Numbered from the stretch's first letter, positions 51,193 through 61,962 are shown. The stretch is DNA of 64,000 nt from Actinobacillus lignieresii (GCF_900444945.1 NZ_UFRM01000001.1:506501-570500), one strand, 5' to 3'. Notes: a model not told the origin generated them from the sequence alone. Program-made: numbers and translations.

Positions 51193-53136
51193 ATGGAACA
51201 ACGCCGTTCTGTGTTGTTCCCAATACTGTTTTTTGTTGGGATCAATCTACTCATACTGTTTTTATCTCGCCTAGGGCTTAGCCTATGGCAAGCTGACCGA
51301 GTTTCCGCCGTTGATGGCTGGTTACCGCTTTTCTTACAAGGCATTCGTATTGATATTTCCGCCCTTTGTTGGCTATTCGGTGTTCCCGCACTATTTACCG
51401 CACTTTTCTTAAATCACAATAAATTAGGCGCAATATGGCGTGTTATTTTACGTATTTGGCTCACCGCCGGTTCGGTTTTTATTCTGTTTATGGAAGCGGC
51501 GACGCCAAACTTTATTGAAACTTTTGATTTACGTCCGAATCGACTTTTTATTGAGTATTTGGTTCACCCGAAAGAAGTGTTTAGTATGCTGATTAATGGA
51601 CATTTGAGCTCAGTTATTATCAGCACATTATTAGCGGTTGTTTCGCTAGTGGTTTATTGGAAACTTTCCGGCTGGGCGACCAATAATCTTCGTTTTCCGA
51701 ATTGGAAATTCCGCCCGTTAATCGGCTTACTGGTTGCGGCTTTAGTGTTTGTCGGCGGACGTTCTTCGTTTGCTCACCGAGGTATAAATCCGGCAATGGT
51801 CGCATTTTCAAGCGATCCGTTAGTTAATTCACTGGTATTGAGTTCCGGCTATTCGGTACTGTATGCTGTACAACAATTAAAAGACGAAGATAAATCTTCC
51901 GAGCAGTACGGCAAAATGTCGGTGGAGGAAATGTTTGCTTTAGTGAAACAAGCGAGAGGCAGAGCGGATTCCGATTATATCTCGACTGAAATCCCGACAT
52001 TGACCTATAACCAAGCAACCTATCAAGGCAAGCCGAAAAATATCGTGATTGTTTTAGAAGAAAGTTTAGGTGCGCAGTTTGTCGGAACGCTTGGTGGTAA
52101 GCCGCTAACACCGAATTTTGACCGCTTGGCAAAAGAAGGCTGGCTATTTGAGAATTTATATGCCACAGGAACCCGTTCGGTGCGAGGTATTGAAGCGGTT
52201 ACTACCGGCTTTACTCCAACACCGGCACGTGCGGTGGTGAAATTGACCAAGAGTCAGCATAACTTCTTTAGTATTGCTGAATTGTTACGTCGTCAGGGCT
52301 ACGATACCAGTTTTATCTATGGCGGCGAAAAACATTTCGACAATATGGCGAGCTTTTTTTATGGCAACGGCTTTACCCGTATTATTGATGAAAAAGATTA
52401 TAAAAATCCGAAGTTTAAAGCCACTTGGGGCATGAGTGACGAAGATCTGTTTGATAAAGCGAATGAAACTTTCACTCAGTTACACAAAGAAGGCAAACCG
52501 TTTTTCAGCTTAGTGTTTAGTTCGAGTAATCATGATCCGTTTGAATTTCCGGACGGTAAAATTGAGTTATATGAACAGCCGAAACAAACTCGAAATAATG
52601 CGGCAAAATATGCTGATTTTGCAATTGGGCATTTCTTTGAGTTAGCCAAAAAATCAGAATATTGGCAGGATACGATTTTCCTTGTGATTGCAGACCACGA
52701 TTCTCGAGCGGTAGGCGAACATTTAGTGCCGATTCAACATTTCCATATTCCGGCACTGTTTATCGGTGAGGGCATTGAAGCAAAACGTGATAGCCGTTTA
52801 GTCAGCCAAATTGATATGCCGGCGACTTTACTTTCACTTGCCGGTATAAGCGGAGAATATCCAATGCTAGGTTATGATCTCACTAAAGACGTGAATCCGA
52901 ATCGTGCCTTTATGCAATATGATGCAACACAAGCGATGATGAAAAGTGACGGCTCTGTGGTAGTCATGCGCCCAAATACACCGATTCAAGGTTTTGTTTA
53001 TAATAAAGCGGATCACAGTTTGAAAGCGCGAGAACAGCCGGAAGAGATGAAAAAAGAAGCGTTGGCGCATGCGTTGCTCGGCAGCTATTTATATAAAAAT
53101 CAGCTATATAAATTACCGAAGCCGGAAAAAGAGTAG
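51193..53136 (+). CDS. LTA synthase-like sulfatase-fold membrane transferase
   Basis: 647 residues. Five N-terminal transmembrane helices (to about residue 200) carry a periplasmic alkaline phosphatase/sulfatase-fold domain: metal-binding NIVIVLEESLGAQFVGTLGG, the nucleophile Thr in YATGTRSVRGIEAVTTGF, SNHDPFEFPDGK, and the ADHDSRAVGEHLVP metal site. Such enzymes transfer phosphoglycerol or phosphoethanolamine; in Haemophilus and Neisseria a related enzyme (Lpt6) decorates lipooligosaccharide heptose, and that is a plausible role here. No lipooligosaccharide genes are adjacent. An uptake-sequence hairpin follows. Confidence 0.82.
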   Translation: MEQRRSVLFPILFFVGINLLILFLSRLGLSLWQADRVSAVDGWLPLFLQGIRIDISALCWLFGVPALFTALFLNHNKLGAIWRVILRIWLTAGSVFILFMEAATPNFIETFDLRPNRLFIEYLVHPKEVFSMLINGHLSSVIISTLLAVVSLVVYWKLSGWATNNLRFPNWKFRPLIGLLVAALVFVGGRSSFAHRGINPAMVAFSSDPLVNSLVLSSGYSVLYAVQQLKDEDKSSEQYGKMSVEEMFALVKQARGRADSDYISTEIPTLTYNQATYQGKPKNIVIVLEESLGAQFVGTLGGKPLTPNFDRLAKEGWLFENLYATGTRSVRGIEAVTTGFTPTPARAVVKLTKSQHNFFSIAELLRRQGYDTSFIYGGEKHFDNMASFFYGNGFTRIIDEKDYKNPKFKATWGMSDEDLFDKANETFTQLHKEGKPFFSLVFSSSNHDPFEFPDGKIELYEQPKQTRNNAAKYADFAIGHFFELAKKSEYWQDTIFLVIADHDSRAVGEHLVPIQHFHIPALFIGEGIEAKRDSRLVSQIDMPATLLSLAGISGEYPMLGYDLTKDVNPNRAFMQYDATQAMMKSDGSVVVMRPNTPIQGFVYNKADHSLKAREQPEEMKKEALAHALLGSYLYKNQLYKLPKPEKE

Positions 53137-53165
53137 CGCTAAGTTAGATTACAAAAAATCGTAAC

Positions 53166-53230
53166 AAGCGGTTAAATTTCACAATAAATTTGCAAGTCAT
53201 AAATTTTAACTGGAATTTAACCGCTTTTAT
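53166..53230 (+). terminator. Uptake-sequence inverted repeat after the LTA synthase-like gene
   Basis: AAGCGGTTAAATTTC (53166-53180) pairs with GAATTTAACCGCTT (53213-53226) with one bulge, followed by TTATTTT. Probable terminator separating this gene from convergent ffs. Confidence 0.7.
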
Positions 53231-53289
53231 TTTGCGTGATATGAAAATGTAACAGAAGAATAGGAAAGATCTTTGAGAGGAGATAAAAG

Positions 53290-53400
53290 GGTGGGGCGTT
53301 ACCAGCAACCCTCGGCACACAGAAATTTCAACCCAAGCTGCTTTCTTCCGAACCTGACTAAGTAAGCTGAACACCGTTGCGAGGAACCAATAACGCCCCA
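53290..53400 (-). ncRNA. ffs: Signal recognition particle RNA (4.5S RNA)
   Basis: Read on the minus strand, the conserved apical domain CAGGTTCGGAAGAAAGCAGC (centre about 53345-53362) matches the SRP RNA consensus with its GGAA tetraloop. The ends close by TGGGGCGTTA (5') against TAACGCCCC(A) (3'). Other E. coli 4.5S features are present: TTGGTTCC-TCGCAACG near the 5' end and GTGTGCCG in the 3' strand. About 110 nt, the usual bacterial size. A T-rich tail (CCCACCCTTTTATCT) follows. It binds Ffh for co-translational membrane targeting. An open frame overlapping it (53144-53413) is not a gene. Confidence 0.95.
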
Positions 53401-53405
53401 TAGGA

Positions 53406-53462
53406 TTACGCACGCTTAGTGCGTAAGAGCTTTTATTATAAGAATATTTTATAAGAAAACAA
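53406..53462 (-). promoter_or_regulatory. Promoter and 5' leader of ffs
   Basis: On the minus strand, TTGTTT (53462-53457), a 16-bp spacer and a consensus TATAAT (53440-53435) form a good sigma-70 promoter about 35 bp upstream of the mature RNA. The leader contains a perfect 8-bp hairpin (TTACGCAC 53406-53413 with GTGCGTAA 53419-53426), next to the expected RNase P cut. Confidence 0.65.
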
Positions 53463-53761
53463 GCGATTATTTGATTGAATTGCGTAAGTGATTAGATTAT
53501 TGCCAATTGTTTTAATAAATGCGATCGGTTTCTTATAAGATAATCACTCGTTACTCGACAAATATGCTTTGTAAAATAAATTAAGTAAACGATTAGCTAC
53601 TTTTTTTACGATCGAAATAAGTTTTTCTGCTATTTAATTAAGCAATTAATTATGTCTATTGTTGCAATTTTAGGAAATAAGTTTAGAATACGGCAAGCTA
53701 AATTATTGAAAGGTAGTTTAGTCAGTCGTAGAGACGAAAAATTTTATTCATTATGCTTATC
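53463..53761. other. AT-rich stretch without a convincing gene
   Basis: About 300 bp between the ffs promoter and the ispF terminator. The only notable frame is ATG 53652 to TAA 53771 (39 codons, MSIVAILGNKFRIRQAKLLK...), which has no ribosome binding site and ends inside the terminator hairpin. A small RNA ending at that hairpin is possible. Nothing else was recognised. Confidence 0.4.
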
Positions 53762-53793
53762 AAAAGGCTAAACACGATGTTTAGCCTTTTTTA
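53762..53793. terminator. Bidirectional terminator next to ispF
   Basis: AAAAGGCTAAAC (53762-53773) pairs perfectly with GTTTAGCCTTTT (53779-53790), loop ACGAT, with T-runs on both strands. It ends ispF on the minus strand and any plus-strand transcript from 53463-53761. Confidence 0.88.
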
Positions 53794-53804
53794 TTGCTAA
53801 AGGT

Positions 53805-54281
53805 CTATTGCTTAATCAGTAAAGCCACGGCTTCACATGCAATCCCTTCACCTCTGCCGGTAAAACCGAGTTTTTCCGTGGTTGTCGCTTTTACATTTAC
53901 TTGCATAACGTCGCACTGTAAATCATCCGCAATGGTTTGACGCATTTGATCAATGTAAGGACGCATTTTAGGCGCCTGTGCGATAATAGTGACGTCCACA
54001 TTGCCCACTTTATATCCCTGCGCACGCACTTGACGATACGCTTCGATAAGTAATTTTCTGCTGTCCGCATTTTTATATTGCATATCGGTATCGGGAAACA
54101 ATTTACCGATATCGCCAAGCGCCACCGCACCCAAAAGCGCATCGGTAAGCGCATGTAATGCGACGTCTCCGTCACTGTGTGCGATAAAACCGGTATGATA
54201 AGGCACTTCCACACCGCAAATCATTAACGGTCTGTCTTGTCCGAACGCATGTACATCGAAACCGTGTCCGATACGAATCAT
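53805..54281 (-). CDS. ispF: 2-C-methyl-D-erythritol 2,4-cyclodiphosphate synthase
   Basis: 158 residues. Fifth step of the MEP isoprenoid pathway. Zinc ligands in [14 protein letters not shown] (Asp/His at 8 and 10), [35 protein letters not shown] and the C-terminal [22 protein letters not shown] are as in the family. The start overlaps the ispD stop by 4 bp (ATGA), so translation is coupled. Confidence 0.97.
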   Translation of the reverse strand: MIRIGHGFDVHAFGQDRPLMICGVEVPYHTGFIAHSDGDVALHALTDALLGAVALGDIGKLFPDTDMQYKNADSRKLLIEAYRQVRAQGYKVGNVDVTIIAQAPKMRPYIDQMRQTIADDLQCDVMQVNVKATTTEKLGFTGRGEGIACEAVALLIKQ

Positions 54282-54964
54282 ATTTTTTTCTCCGTGTTTT
54301 GGGTTAAGTAAAATTCCGCTAAGGCTAAATCTTCAGGGCGAGTAATTTTTAAGTTATCGCTGCGCCCTGCAATAAGACGTGGCTGATAACCGCTAAATTC
54401 CATTGCGGAAGCCTCGTCCGTAACGGTTAAATTTTTCTCGAATGCCGAAATAAGCGCTTGCTTCAGTAGCTGAGTAGGAAAAAATTGAGGGGTAAGCGCA
54501 TGCCAAAGCGTTGAACGATCTTCAGTGCGCATAATTTTGTTACCGTCGGCTCTTTTCATCGTATCGATTGCCGGAGTCGCTAATATCGCACCCTGTTTAT
54601 CATCGATTTGTAAAAGTTTATCTAAATCCGACCGCTTTAAACAAGGACGTGCGGCGTCATGCACCAATACCCAAGTATCGTCTTCAATAACTTGTAACGC
54701 ATTAAAAACGGAATGTGCTCGAGTTTCTCCGCCGAAGACTATTTTAATTTTAGGTGAGTTTAGCAACTCGATTTGAGGATAAAACGGATCGGTTTCGGAA
54801 ACGGCAACAACGATTTTTTCAACACTCGGATGATTTAAAAAAATCTCAAGCGTATGCTCTAAAATCGTTTTATTTTGTAATTTTAAATATTGTTTCGGTA
54901 AGCCGGCTTGCATACGACTGCCGACACCCGAGGCAGGAATTACCGCAATAATTTTTCGTGTCAT
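54278..54964 (-). CDS. ispD: 2-C-methyl-D-erythritol 4-phosphate cytidylyltransferase
   Basis: 228 residues. Third step of the MEP pathway, making CDP-methylerythritol. The nucleotidyltransferase motif [34 protein letters not shown] is at the N-terminus, with [32 protein letters not shown] and the C-terminal [16 protein letters not shown]. Usually the motif reads PAAGxGxRM; here PASGVGSRM. Lies 15 nt after ftsB, the conserved ftsB-ispD-ispF order. Confidence 0.97.
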   Translation of the reverse strand: MTRKIIAVIPASGVGSRMQAGLPKQYLKLQNKTILEHTLEIFLNHPSVEKIVVAVSETDPFYPQIELLNSPKIKIVFGGETRAHSVFNALQVIEDDTWVLVHDAARPCLKRSDLDKLLQIDDKQGAILATPAIDTMKRADGNKIMRTEDRSTLWHALTPQFFPTQLLKQALISAFEKNLTVTDEASAMEFSGYQPRLIAGRSDNLKITRPEDLALAEFYLTQNTEKKI

Positions 54965-54979
54965 TTATGTTTCTATGAT

Positions 54980-55261
<282 letters not shown>

Positions 55262-55530
55262 ATTTCTCTAAGTGATAAATAAACTCGTTCAATTCTACCT
55301 TTTTTTACTAAAAATAAAAACATCTTCCTAATTGGAAATAGAATGCGTTAAAAGTAGTCAAATGAAAACGGAATGCTGATTAAATTTTTGACTTCTCGCA
55401 AAATAAAACAGAGAATTCCTCCAATTTTTCTAAAAAATTTGAAGTACTTAACATTTTTTTTAGTAAGAATTGGTTACAATGAACTTAGTTTTTAAATTTC
55501 AACTTTTAATATTATGAATGAGGTAATTCT

Positions 55531-57141
55531 ATGTTAAGTCGTATTGAACAAGAACTAGCACAATTAGGTATTACTAACGTAAAAGAAATTGTACGTAATC
55601 CGAGTTATGAACAATTATTCGAAGAAGAAATGAAACCTGAATTAGAAGGTTTTGAAAAAGGTCGTTTAACGACATCCGGTGCCGTTGCCGTAGATACGGG
55701 TATCTTTACCGGCCGTTCGCCTAAAGATAAGTATATCGTATATGATGAAACATCAAAAGATAATGTTTGGTGGACATCGGATGCGGTTAAAAATGACAAT
55801 AAACCGATGAATCAAGCAACTTGGCAAAGTTTAAAAGAGCTGGTAACTCACCAATTGTCAAACAAACGTTTATTTGTAGTGGATGCATTCTGCGGTGCGA
55901 ATAAAGACAGTCGCGTAGCGGTGCGTATTGTCACGGAAGTGGCGTGGCAAGCACACTTTGTGAAAAATATGTTCGTCCGTCCGTCGGAAGAAGAATTATT
56001 GAATTTCGTACCTGATTTCGTTGTAATGAACGGCTCGAAAGTAACCAACCCGAATTGGAAAGAGCAAGGTTTAAATTCCGAAAACTTCGTTGCGTTTAAC
56101 TTAACTGAAAAAATCCAACTTATCGGCGGTACTTGGTACGGCGGCGAGATGAAGAAAGGTTTATTCTCTCTGATGAACTACTGGTTACCGCTTAAAGGCA
56201 TTGCGTCAATGCACTGTTCTGCAAACGTGGGTGCGGAAGGCGATGTGGCGGTATTCTTCGGTTTATCCGGTACGGGTAAAACAACGCTTTCGACCGATCC
56301 TAAACGTAAATTAATCGGTGACGACGAACACGGTTGGGATGATGACGGTGTATTCAACTACGAAGGCGGTTGTTATGCGAAAACCATCAATCTTTCCGAA
56401 GAAAACGAGCCGGATATCTATCGTGCAATCCGTCGTGATGCGTTATTAGAAAACGTTGTGGTGCGTGAAGACGGTTCGGTTGATTTTGCGGACGGTTCAA
56501 AAACTGAAAATACACGCGTATCTTATCCGATCCATCATATCGATAATATTGTTGAGCCGGTTTCAAAAGCGGGTCATGCGAAAAAAGTGATTTTCTTAAC
56601 CGCAGATGCGTTCGGCGTGTTACCGCCGGTTTCTAAATTAACGCCGGAACAAACCAAATATTACTTCTTATCCGGTTTTACCGCTAAATTAGCGGGTACC
56701 GAACGTGGCATTACCGAGCCTACACCGACTTTCTCAGCGTGTTTCGGTGCGGCATTCTTATCACTTCATCCGACCAAATATGCGGAAGTATTAGTCAAAC
56801 GTATGGAAGAAGCGGGTTCACAAGCGTACTTAGTGAATACCGGTTGGAACGGTTCGGGTAAACGTATTTCGATTAAAGATACTCGCGGTATCATTGATGC
56901 TATCTTAGACGGTTCAATTGAAAAAGCGGAAACAAAAGAATTACCGATTTTCAATTTAGCGGTTCCGACAGCATTACCGAATGTAGATCCTGCAATTCTT
57001 GATCCTCGCGATACTTATGCGGATAAAACACAATGGCAAACTAAAGCGGAAGATTTAGCAAGTCGTTTTGTGAAAAACTTTGAAAAATATACTACAAATG
57101 ATGAAGGTAAAGCATTAGTTGCGGCAGGTCCGAAACTTTAA
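55531..57141 (+). CDS. pckA: ATP-dependent phosphoenolpyruvate carboxykinase
   Basis: 536 residues, the normal length. Converts oxaloacetate and ATP to PEP and CO2; in Pasteurellaceae it often runs towards oxaloacetate in CO2-fixing fermentation. The P-loop [11 protein letters not shown] and metal-binding [24 protein letters not shown] are present, as are [13 protein letters not shown] and [21 protein letters not shown]. Preceded by ATGAGGTAATTCT. The 272 bp upstream (55259-55530) are very AT-rich and no CRP-type site was recognised. Confidence 0.98.
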   Translation: MLSRIEQELAQLGITNVKEIVRNPSYEQLFEEEMKPELEGFEKGRLTTSGAVAVDTGIFTGRSPKDKYIVYDETSKDNVWWTSDAVKNDNKPMNQATWQSLKELVTHQLSNKRLFVVDAFCGANKDSRVAVRIVTEVAWQAHFVKNMFVRPSEEELLNFVPDFVVMNGSKVTNPNWKEQGLNSENFVAFNLTEKIQLIGGTWYGGEMKKGLFSLMNYWLPLKGIASMHCSANVGAEGDVAVFFGLSGTGKTTLSTDPKRKLIGDDEHGWDDDGVFNYEGGCYAKTINLSEENEPDIYRAIRRDALLENVVVREDGSVDFADGSKTENTRVSYPIHHIDNIVEPVSKAGHAKKVIFLTADAFGVLPPVSKLTPEQTKYYFLSGFTAKLAGTERGITEPTPTFSACFGAAFLSLHPTKYAEVLVKRMEEAGSQAYLVNTGWNGSGKRISIKDTRGIIDAILDGSIEKAETKELPIFNLAVPTALPNVDPAILDPRDTYADKTQWQTKAEDLASRFVKNFEKYTTNDEGKALVAAGPKL

Positions 57142-57195
57142 TACTAAATCCAAAGTTTGTTGAGTAATATTTGAAAAGGCTAATTAGCCGATAAT

Positions 57196-57241
57196 AATCT
57201 GCACCTAATAGATTCATATCCATTTAGGTGCAGATTTTTTT
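57196..57241 (+). terminator. pckA terminator
   Basis: AATCTGCACCTAA (57196-57208) pairs perfectly with TTAGGTGCAGATT (57224-57236), followed by TTTTTT. The loop is 15 nt. Strong intrinsic terminator. Confidence 0.9.
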
Positions 57242-57282
57242 TATGATTAAATTTAACTCGGTTTTGTAATAACAAAGAAAAT

Positions 57283-57318
57283 AAAAAGGACTGAGCCGAT
57301 TTATGACTTCAGTCCTTT
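57283..57318 (-). terminator. gmhA terminator
   Basis: AAAGGACTGA (57285-57294) pairs perfectly with TCAGTCCTTT (57309-57318). On the minus strand a T-rich tail follows. It lies about 38 bp beyond the gmhA stop. Confidence 0.85.
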
Positions 57319-57356
57319 AGCAATAGATTTCTTAAAAATATTTTTCGTACTAAATA

Positions 57357-57971
<615 letters not shown>

Positions 57972-58066
57972 TTAATTTACCATCGATATGGTTCGATGCG
58001 TTCAAAAGTGTATGAGATTGTTATCTTAAAGTAAACAAGAGAATGAATAATATTTACATTAACGAA

Positions 58067-58107
58067 TGTAAACAAAAGTTTCCAAAAAGATGTTTTCAGA
58101 GTATGAT
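58067..58107 (+). promoter_or_regulatory. tyrR promoter with overlapping TyrR box
   Basis: TGTAAA-N6-TTTCCA (58067-58084) fits the TyrR box TGTAAA-N6-TTTACA with one mismatch. The same TTTCCA is a -35 candidate separated by exactly 17 bp from TATGAT (58102-58107). Just upstream, TTTACATT (58053-58060) and AATGTAAA (58065-58072) form a perfect dyad sharing the TGTAAA half. Together these suggest autorepression of tyrR. Confidence 0.6.
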
Positions 58108-58145
58108 GAAGCAAAATTTATCATCTTGAATTAAGGTAAAAGATC

Positions 58146-59294
58146 ATGCTGTTATCAATTAAATGTACGGAAAAATTCACAGTTGCAGAACAAGCGCTAC
58201 ATTTATTAGGTGTGCAAAAGCAGCCTGTTCACCATATTGAATTTACCGAATTAGGTCTTCAAATAGCGTTTTCACCGTTAAATATCGTCCAACAATCACA
58301 AATTCTTGAGCAAATTCGACCGCTTGAAGGTGTTGAGTATGCGGAATTCAGCGATTCTTCCCAAAACTGTTTTGATCATATTATTGCCGAAAGCCCCAAA
58401 ATGCGGGCGGTTGTCGAGCAAGCTAAAAAATTTGCGATGTTAAGTGCTCCGTTATTGATTCAAGGGGAAACAGGGACGGGAAAAGATGTTTTTGCTAAGG
58501 CTTGTCATGAACTTAGTACGCGTCGAGAGCATAAATTTATTGCGGTAAATTGTGCGGGGTTGCCGGCAGATGAGGCGGAATCGGAAATGTTCGGGCATCG
58601 CGGTAACGGTAAAGAGAATATCGGTTTCTTTGAATATGCTAACGGCGGTACGGTGTTATTGGATTCGATTGCGGAACTTTCGCTTGAAATGCAGGCGAAG
58701 TTATTACGTTTCTTAAATGACGGTTGTTTTCGTCGTGTCGGTGAAGATCAAGAAATTAAAGTGGATGTACGCGTTATTTGTACCTCTCAAAAACCGTTGG
58801 CGTTATTGGTCTCGGAAGGAAAAGTTCGGGAAGATCTCTACCACCGTTTAAACGTACTTAGCTTAGAATTACCGCCGTTACGAGAACGTCACGGCGATTT
58901 ACCGTTATTGGCGGATCATTTTATTACGCGTATCAGTCAGCAGTTAGGTATCAGTAAATTGGAATATGACGATGAGTTTTTACAGGCGTTGCAAGCGTAT
59001 CGCTGGCCGGGTAATTTGCGAGAGTTATATAATGCCGTTTATCGCGCTTGTACGCTTTCTCATAGTTATCGCCTAGCGGTAAAAGATCTGAACTTACCGA
59101 ATCAAGTCGGCCAATCGGATGATTTTCAAGTCGATGAGAATGCGACGTTAGACGAGTTGGTTAATCGCTTTGAGGCTTCATTGTTACGTAAATTATATAA
59201 TGAATACCCGAGTACGAGAAAACTGGCCCAACGTTTAGGCGTTTCTCATACGGCGGTTGCAAATAAGTTACGTGCATACGGCATTGGGAAATAA
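58146..59294 (+). CDS. tyrR: TyrR-type transcriptional regulator lacking the PAS domain
   Basis: 382 residues against 513 in E. coli. An N-terminal ACT-like segment (1-70) joins almost directly to ESPKMRAVVEQAKKFAMLSAPLLIQGETGTGKDVFAKACHELS, the AAA+ domain; the PAS region in between is missing. There is no GAFTGA loop (GHRGNGKENIGFFEYA instead), as in TyrR, which works with sigma-70. Walker B reads GGTVLLDSIAEL, with Ser in place of the usual Glu, so ATP hydrolysis is doubtful. The C-terminal helix-turn-helix is STRKLAQRLGVSHTAVANKLRAYG. It regulates aromatic amino acid genes. Directly upstream of sapA (8 bp). Confidence 0.9.
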   Translation: MLLSIKCTEKFTVAEQALHLLGVQKQPVHHIEFTELGLQIAFSPLNIVQQSQILEQIRPLEGVEYAEFSDSSQNCFDHIIAESPKMRAVVEQAKKFAMLSAPLLIQGETGTGKDVFAKACHELSTRREHKFIAVNCAGLPADEAESEMFGHRGNGKENIGFFEYANGGTVLLDSIAELSLEMQAKLLRFLNDGCFRRVGEDQEIKVDVRVICTSQKPLALLVSEGKVREDLYHRLNVLSLELPPLRERHGDLPLLADHFITRISQQLGISKLEYDDEFLQALQAYRWPGNLRELYNAVYRACTLSHSYRLAVKDLNLPNQVGQSDDFQVDENATLDELVNRFEASLLRKLYNEYPSTRKLAQRLGVSHTAVANKLRAYGIGK

Positions 59295-59302
59295 GGAAAG
59301 AC

Positions 59303-61000
59303 ATGGTTTCTTGTATGCGACAAGCGGTCGGTTTTATCCGCTTTTTTGCAATTTTAGCGATGATTCCGACCGCTTATAGTGCGCCTCGTATTCCGCAAGC
59401 GTTATTGGATAACAGCTTGATTTATTGTACCAGAGTATCCGGTTTCAGCTTTAATCCGCAAAAAGCGGACGTCGGCACCAATATGAATGTGGTGACGGAA
59501 CAAATTTACGATAAGTTGTTCGAGTTTGACGCAGCGACAAATTCCTTAAAACCGAAACTGGTCGAAAGTTATCAGATCAGCGAAGACGGAAAAGTCATTA
59601 CCTTAAAATTACGTCGTAAAGTCGCCTTTCATGCTACGGAATGGTTTACGCCGACTCGTCCGTTTAATGCGGAAGACGTGGTTTTTTCATTGAACAGAAT
59701 GATCGGGAATGTCGAAGAGCTTCCCGCTTTGGATTTTAATGAAGACGGTCAGAGAGAAGCATTCCATCAGAATCAGTATTATGCCTATCAATTTAAAGCG
59801 AATTTGGCGCATTATCCTTATTTTGAAAGCATCGCCTTAAAAAATAAAATCGAGCGTATTTCGGCAGTAAACGACTATACGGTCAAGATTCATTTGGTTT
59901 CGCCCGATCAATCCGTTTTAGCGCATTTGGCAAGCCAATATGCGGTTATTTTATCGAAAGAATACGCTTTACAATTAAATGCGGATGAAAACCTCGCACA
60001 ACTAGATTTATTACCGGTCGGAACCGGTGTTTATCAACTGAGCAATTATGTACAGAATGAATATGTGCGTTTAAAACCGCATCCTAAATATTGGGGCAAA
60101 AAAGCCAATATTGAAAATATGGTGGTGGATGTGTCCAGTAATGATACGGGGCGTATGGCAAAATATTTAAACGGTGAGTGTGATATAGTCGCTTTGCCGG
60201 AGCCGAGCCAAAGAACGATCGTTCCTCATAATGAAATTATTGAAAGCCCGGGAGCTAATCTTGCGTTTTTGGCGTTTAATATGCAAAAGCCGGCTATGAA
60301 AGAGATAGCGTTACGTCGCCGTATCGCCGGTGCAATTAATCGCAAACGAATTGCCGATACGTTATTTTACGGTGCCGCTAATGTTGCGAATAACGTATTG
60401 CCAAACGTCTTATTCCCTTATTCGAATCAACAACGTTATCAAGATCATACGACGCAAGAGCATAGTAAAAAAAGAGAAAAAACGGACCGCTTGAAATTAT
60501 GGGTATTGGATGAAAAGCGGGTTTATAATTTACATCCGTTAAAAATGGCGGAATTGATTCGGGCGGACTTGGAAAACGTGGGGATTGATGTTGAGATTCG
60601 TACCGTCAGTCGTACGGATGTCGTGCAATTATCGGAAGACGGGCAGGCGGATTATGATTTGATTCTGACCGGATGGCTTGCCAATAATTTAGACCCGAAT
60701 GCGTTTTTATCGTCTATTTTATCTTGCCGCTTTCGTTATGAGGTGACGAATTTAGCCAATTGGTGCAACCAAGAATTCGATCGTTGGTTGGAATTGGCGA
60801 GATTGAGTGAACAGCCCTATGTTAAAATCGTGATTTATAAATTAATGCAAAGCCTATTAGAACGGGAATTACCGATTTTGCCGTTAGTAAATAGTAATCG
60901 AATTTTATTTGTAAATCCTAAAATCGAAAATGCGAAAGTCAGTCCTTTCGGGCAAGTGCATTTATCGGAACTAAAACTCAAACATAAAGAGAAGAAATAA
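59303..61000 (+). CDS. sapA: SapA, periplasmic binding protein of the Sap ABC transporter
   Basis: 565 residues. A signal peptide (RFFAILAMIPTAYSA) is not a lipobox type, as in other SapA proteins. Family 5 solute-binding protein: LIYCTRVSGFSFNPQKADVGTNMNVVTEQIYDKLFEFD, FNAEDVVFSLNRMIG, LPVGTGVYQLSNY, DYDLILTGWLANNLDPNAFLSSILSC. SapA binds antimicrobial peptides and haem in Haemophilus and is needed for peptide resistance. First gene of sapABCD, 8 bp behind tyrR. Confidence 0.93.
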   Translation: MVSCMRQAVGFIRFFAILAMIPTAYSAPRIPQALLDNSLIYCTRVSGFSFNPQKADVGTNMNVVTEQIYDKLFEFDAATNSLKPKLVESYQISEDGKVITLKLRRKVAFHATEWFTPTRPFNAEDVVFSLNRMIGNVEELPALDFNEDGQREAFHQNQYYAYQFKANLAHYPYFESIALKNKIERISAVNDYTVKIHLVSPDQSVLAHLASQYAVILSKEYALQLNADENLAQLDLLPVGTGVYQLSNYVQNEYVRLKPHPKYWGKKANIENMVVDVSSNDTGRMAKYLNGECDIVALPEPSQRTIVPHNEIIESPGANLAFLAFNMQKPAMKEIALRRRIAGAINRKRIADTLFYGAANVANNVLPNVLFPYSNQQRYQDHTTQEHSKKREKTDRLKLWVLDEKRVYNLHPLKMAELIRADLENVGIDVEIRTVSRTDVVQLSEDGQADYDLILTGWLANNLDPNAFLSSILSCRFRYEVTNLANWCNQEFDRWLELARLSEQPYVKIVIYKLMQSLLERELPILPLVNSNRILFVNPKIENAKVSPFGQVHLSELKLKHKEKK

Positions 61001-61962
61001 TGTTATTGGCATTTATTCGCAAATTATTTTTAACAGCGATCACGCTGATTTTGCTGACACTAATTAGCTATAACATCTTACTACGCGATCCTTTGAATCA
61101 TTTTGTCGATTTACAAGGAATAGAAGCTTATTTCAGTTATATTCGAGGCTTACTACAAGGCGATTTCGGCATTAGCTATACGAACGGTGAGCCGATAGCC
61201 AATCAGATTTTAAATGTCTTTCCCGCCACCGTTTCGCTTTGTTTGGCGGTATTGATTTTGTCGCTTGTTTTAGGTTTGCCGTTAGGATTTATTTCCGCCG
61301 TATTTCGGGAGAACTTGCTCGGAAAAACGCTCGCTATTTTAGGTTCGCTAAGTTTGGCAATTCCGGTTTTTTGGCTTGCCATCGTTGTACTTTATTATGC
61401 TTCGAATAATCAATGGGCAATTTCCGCCGTCGGGGAGCTACATCCGATTTATGAAATATCCTCTTTAACGGGCTTTCGTTTATTAGATATTTTCTTGGCG
61501 GATTCTCCCTATAAATTGAAAATGATGCAAAGTATGTTACATCACTTAGCGTTACCGACCTTAATTTTAGCCGTACCTGCGACATTAGAGGTGATTCGCT
61601 TTACCCATCAACGCGCCGAGTATGTGATGAAACAAAATTATATTCGAGTCGCACAAACACGGGGCTGGTCGCCTTATAAAGTATGGGTAAGACATATTTT
61701 GCCTAACACGTTACCGGCACTCATTCCCATGATTGCACATAATTTAACCTTGGTTTTTGCATTCTCTATGTTGGTTGAAAATATATTTAGCTGGGGCGGT
61801 ATCGGCTTGTGGTTAATCAATGCGCTGTCCGTACAAGATTATAATGCGATCTCGGCCGGAGTGGTCGCCATCGGTTTATTCATCTTAAGTATTGATGTGC
61901 TGGTCAGTATCATTACGACACTTTTAGATCCGTATCAGAAAAAGGATTGGTATGTTAAATAA
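61000..61962 (+). CDS. sapB: SapB, Sap transporter permease
   Basis: 320 residues, six membrane helices. The ABC permease EAA-type loop is QNYIRVAQTRGWSPYKVWVRHILPNTLPALIPMIA, followed by VENIFSWGGIGLWLINALSVQDYNAISAG. The ATG overlaps the sapA stop (TAATG) and the end overlaps sapC by 11 bp, so the operon is translationally coupled. Forms the membrane channel with SapC. Confidence 0.94.
   Translation: MLLAFIRKLFLTAITLILLTLISYNILLRDPLNHFVDLQGIEAYFSYIRGLLQGDFGISYTNGEPIANQILNVFPATVSLCLAVLILSLVLGLPLGFISAVFRENLLGKTLAILGSLSLAIPVFWLAIVVLYYASNNQWAISAVGELHPIYEISSLTGFRLLDIFLADSPYKLKMMQSMLHHLALPTLILAVPATLEVIRFTHQRAEYVMKQNYIRVAQTRGWSPYKVWVRHILPNTLPALIPMIAHNLTLVFAFSMLVENIFSWGGIGLWLINALSVQDYNAISAGVVAIGLFILSIDVLVSIITTLLDPYQKKDWYVK

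Noticed and set aside
53144..53413. 89-codon minus-strand frame
   Set aside because: It covers the 4.5S RNA gene, whose conserved sequence and structure explain the region.
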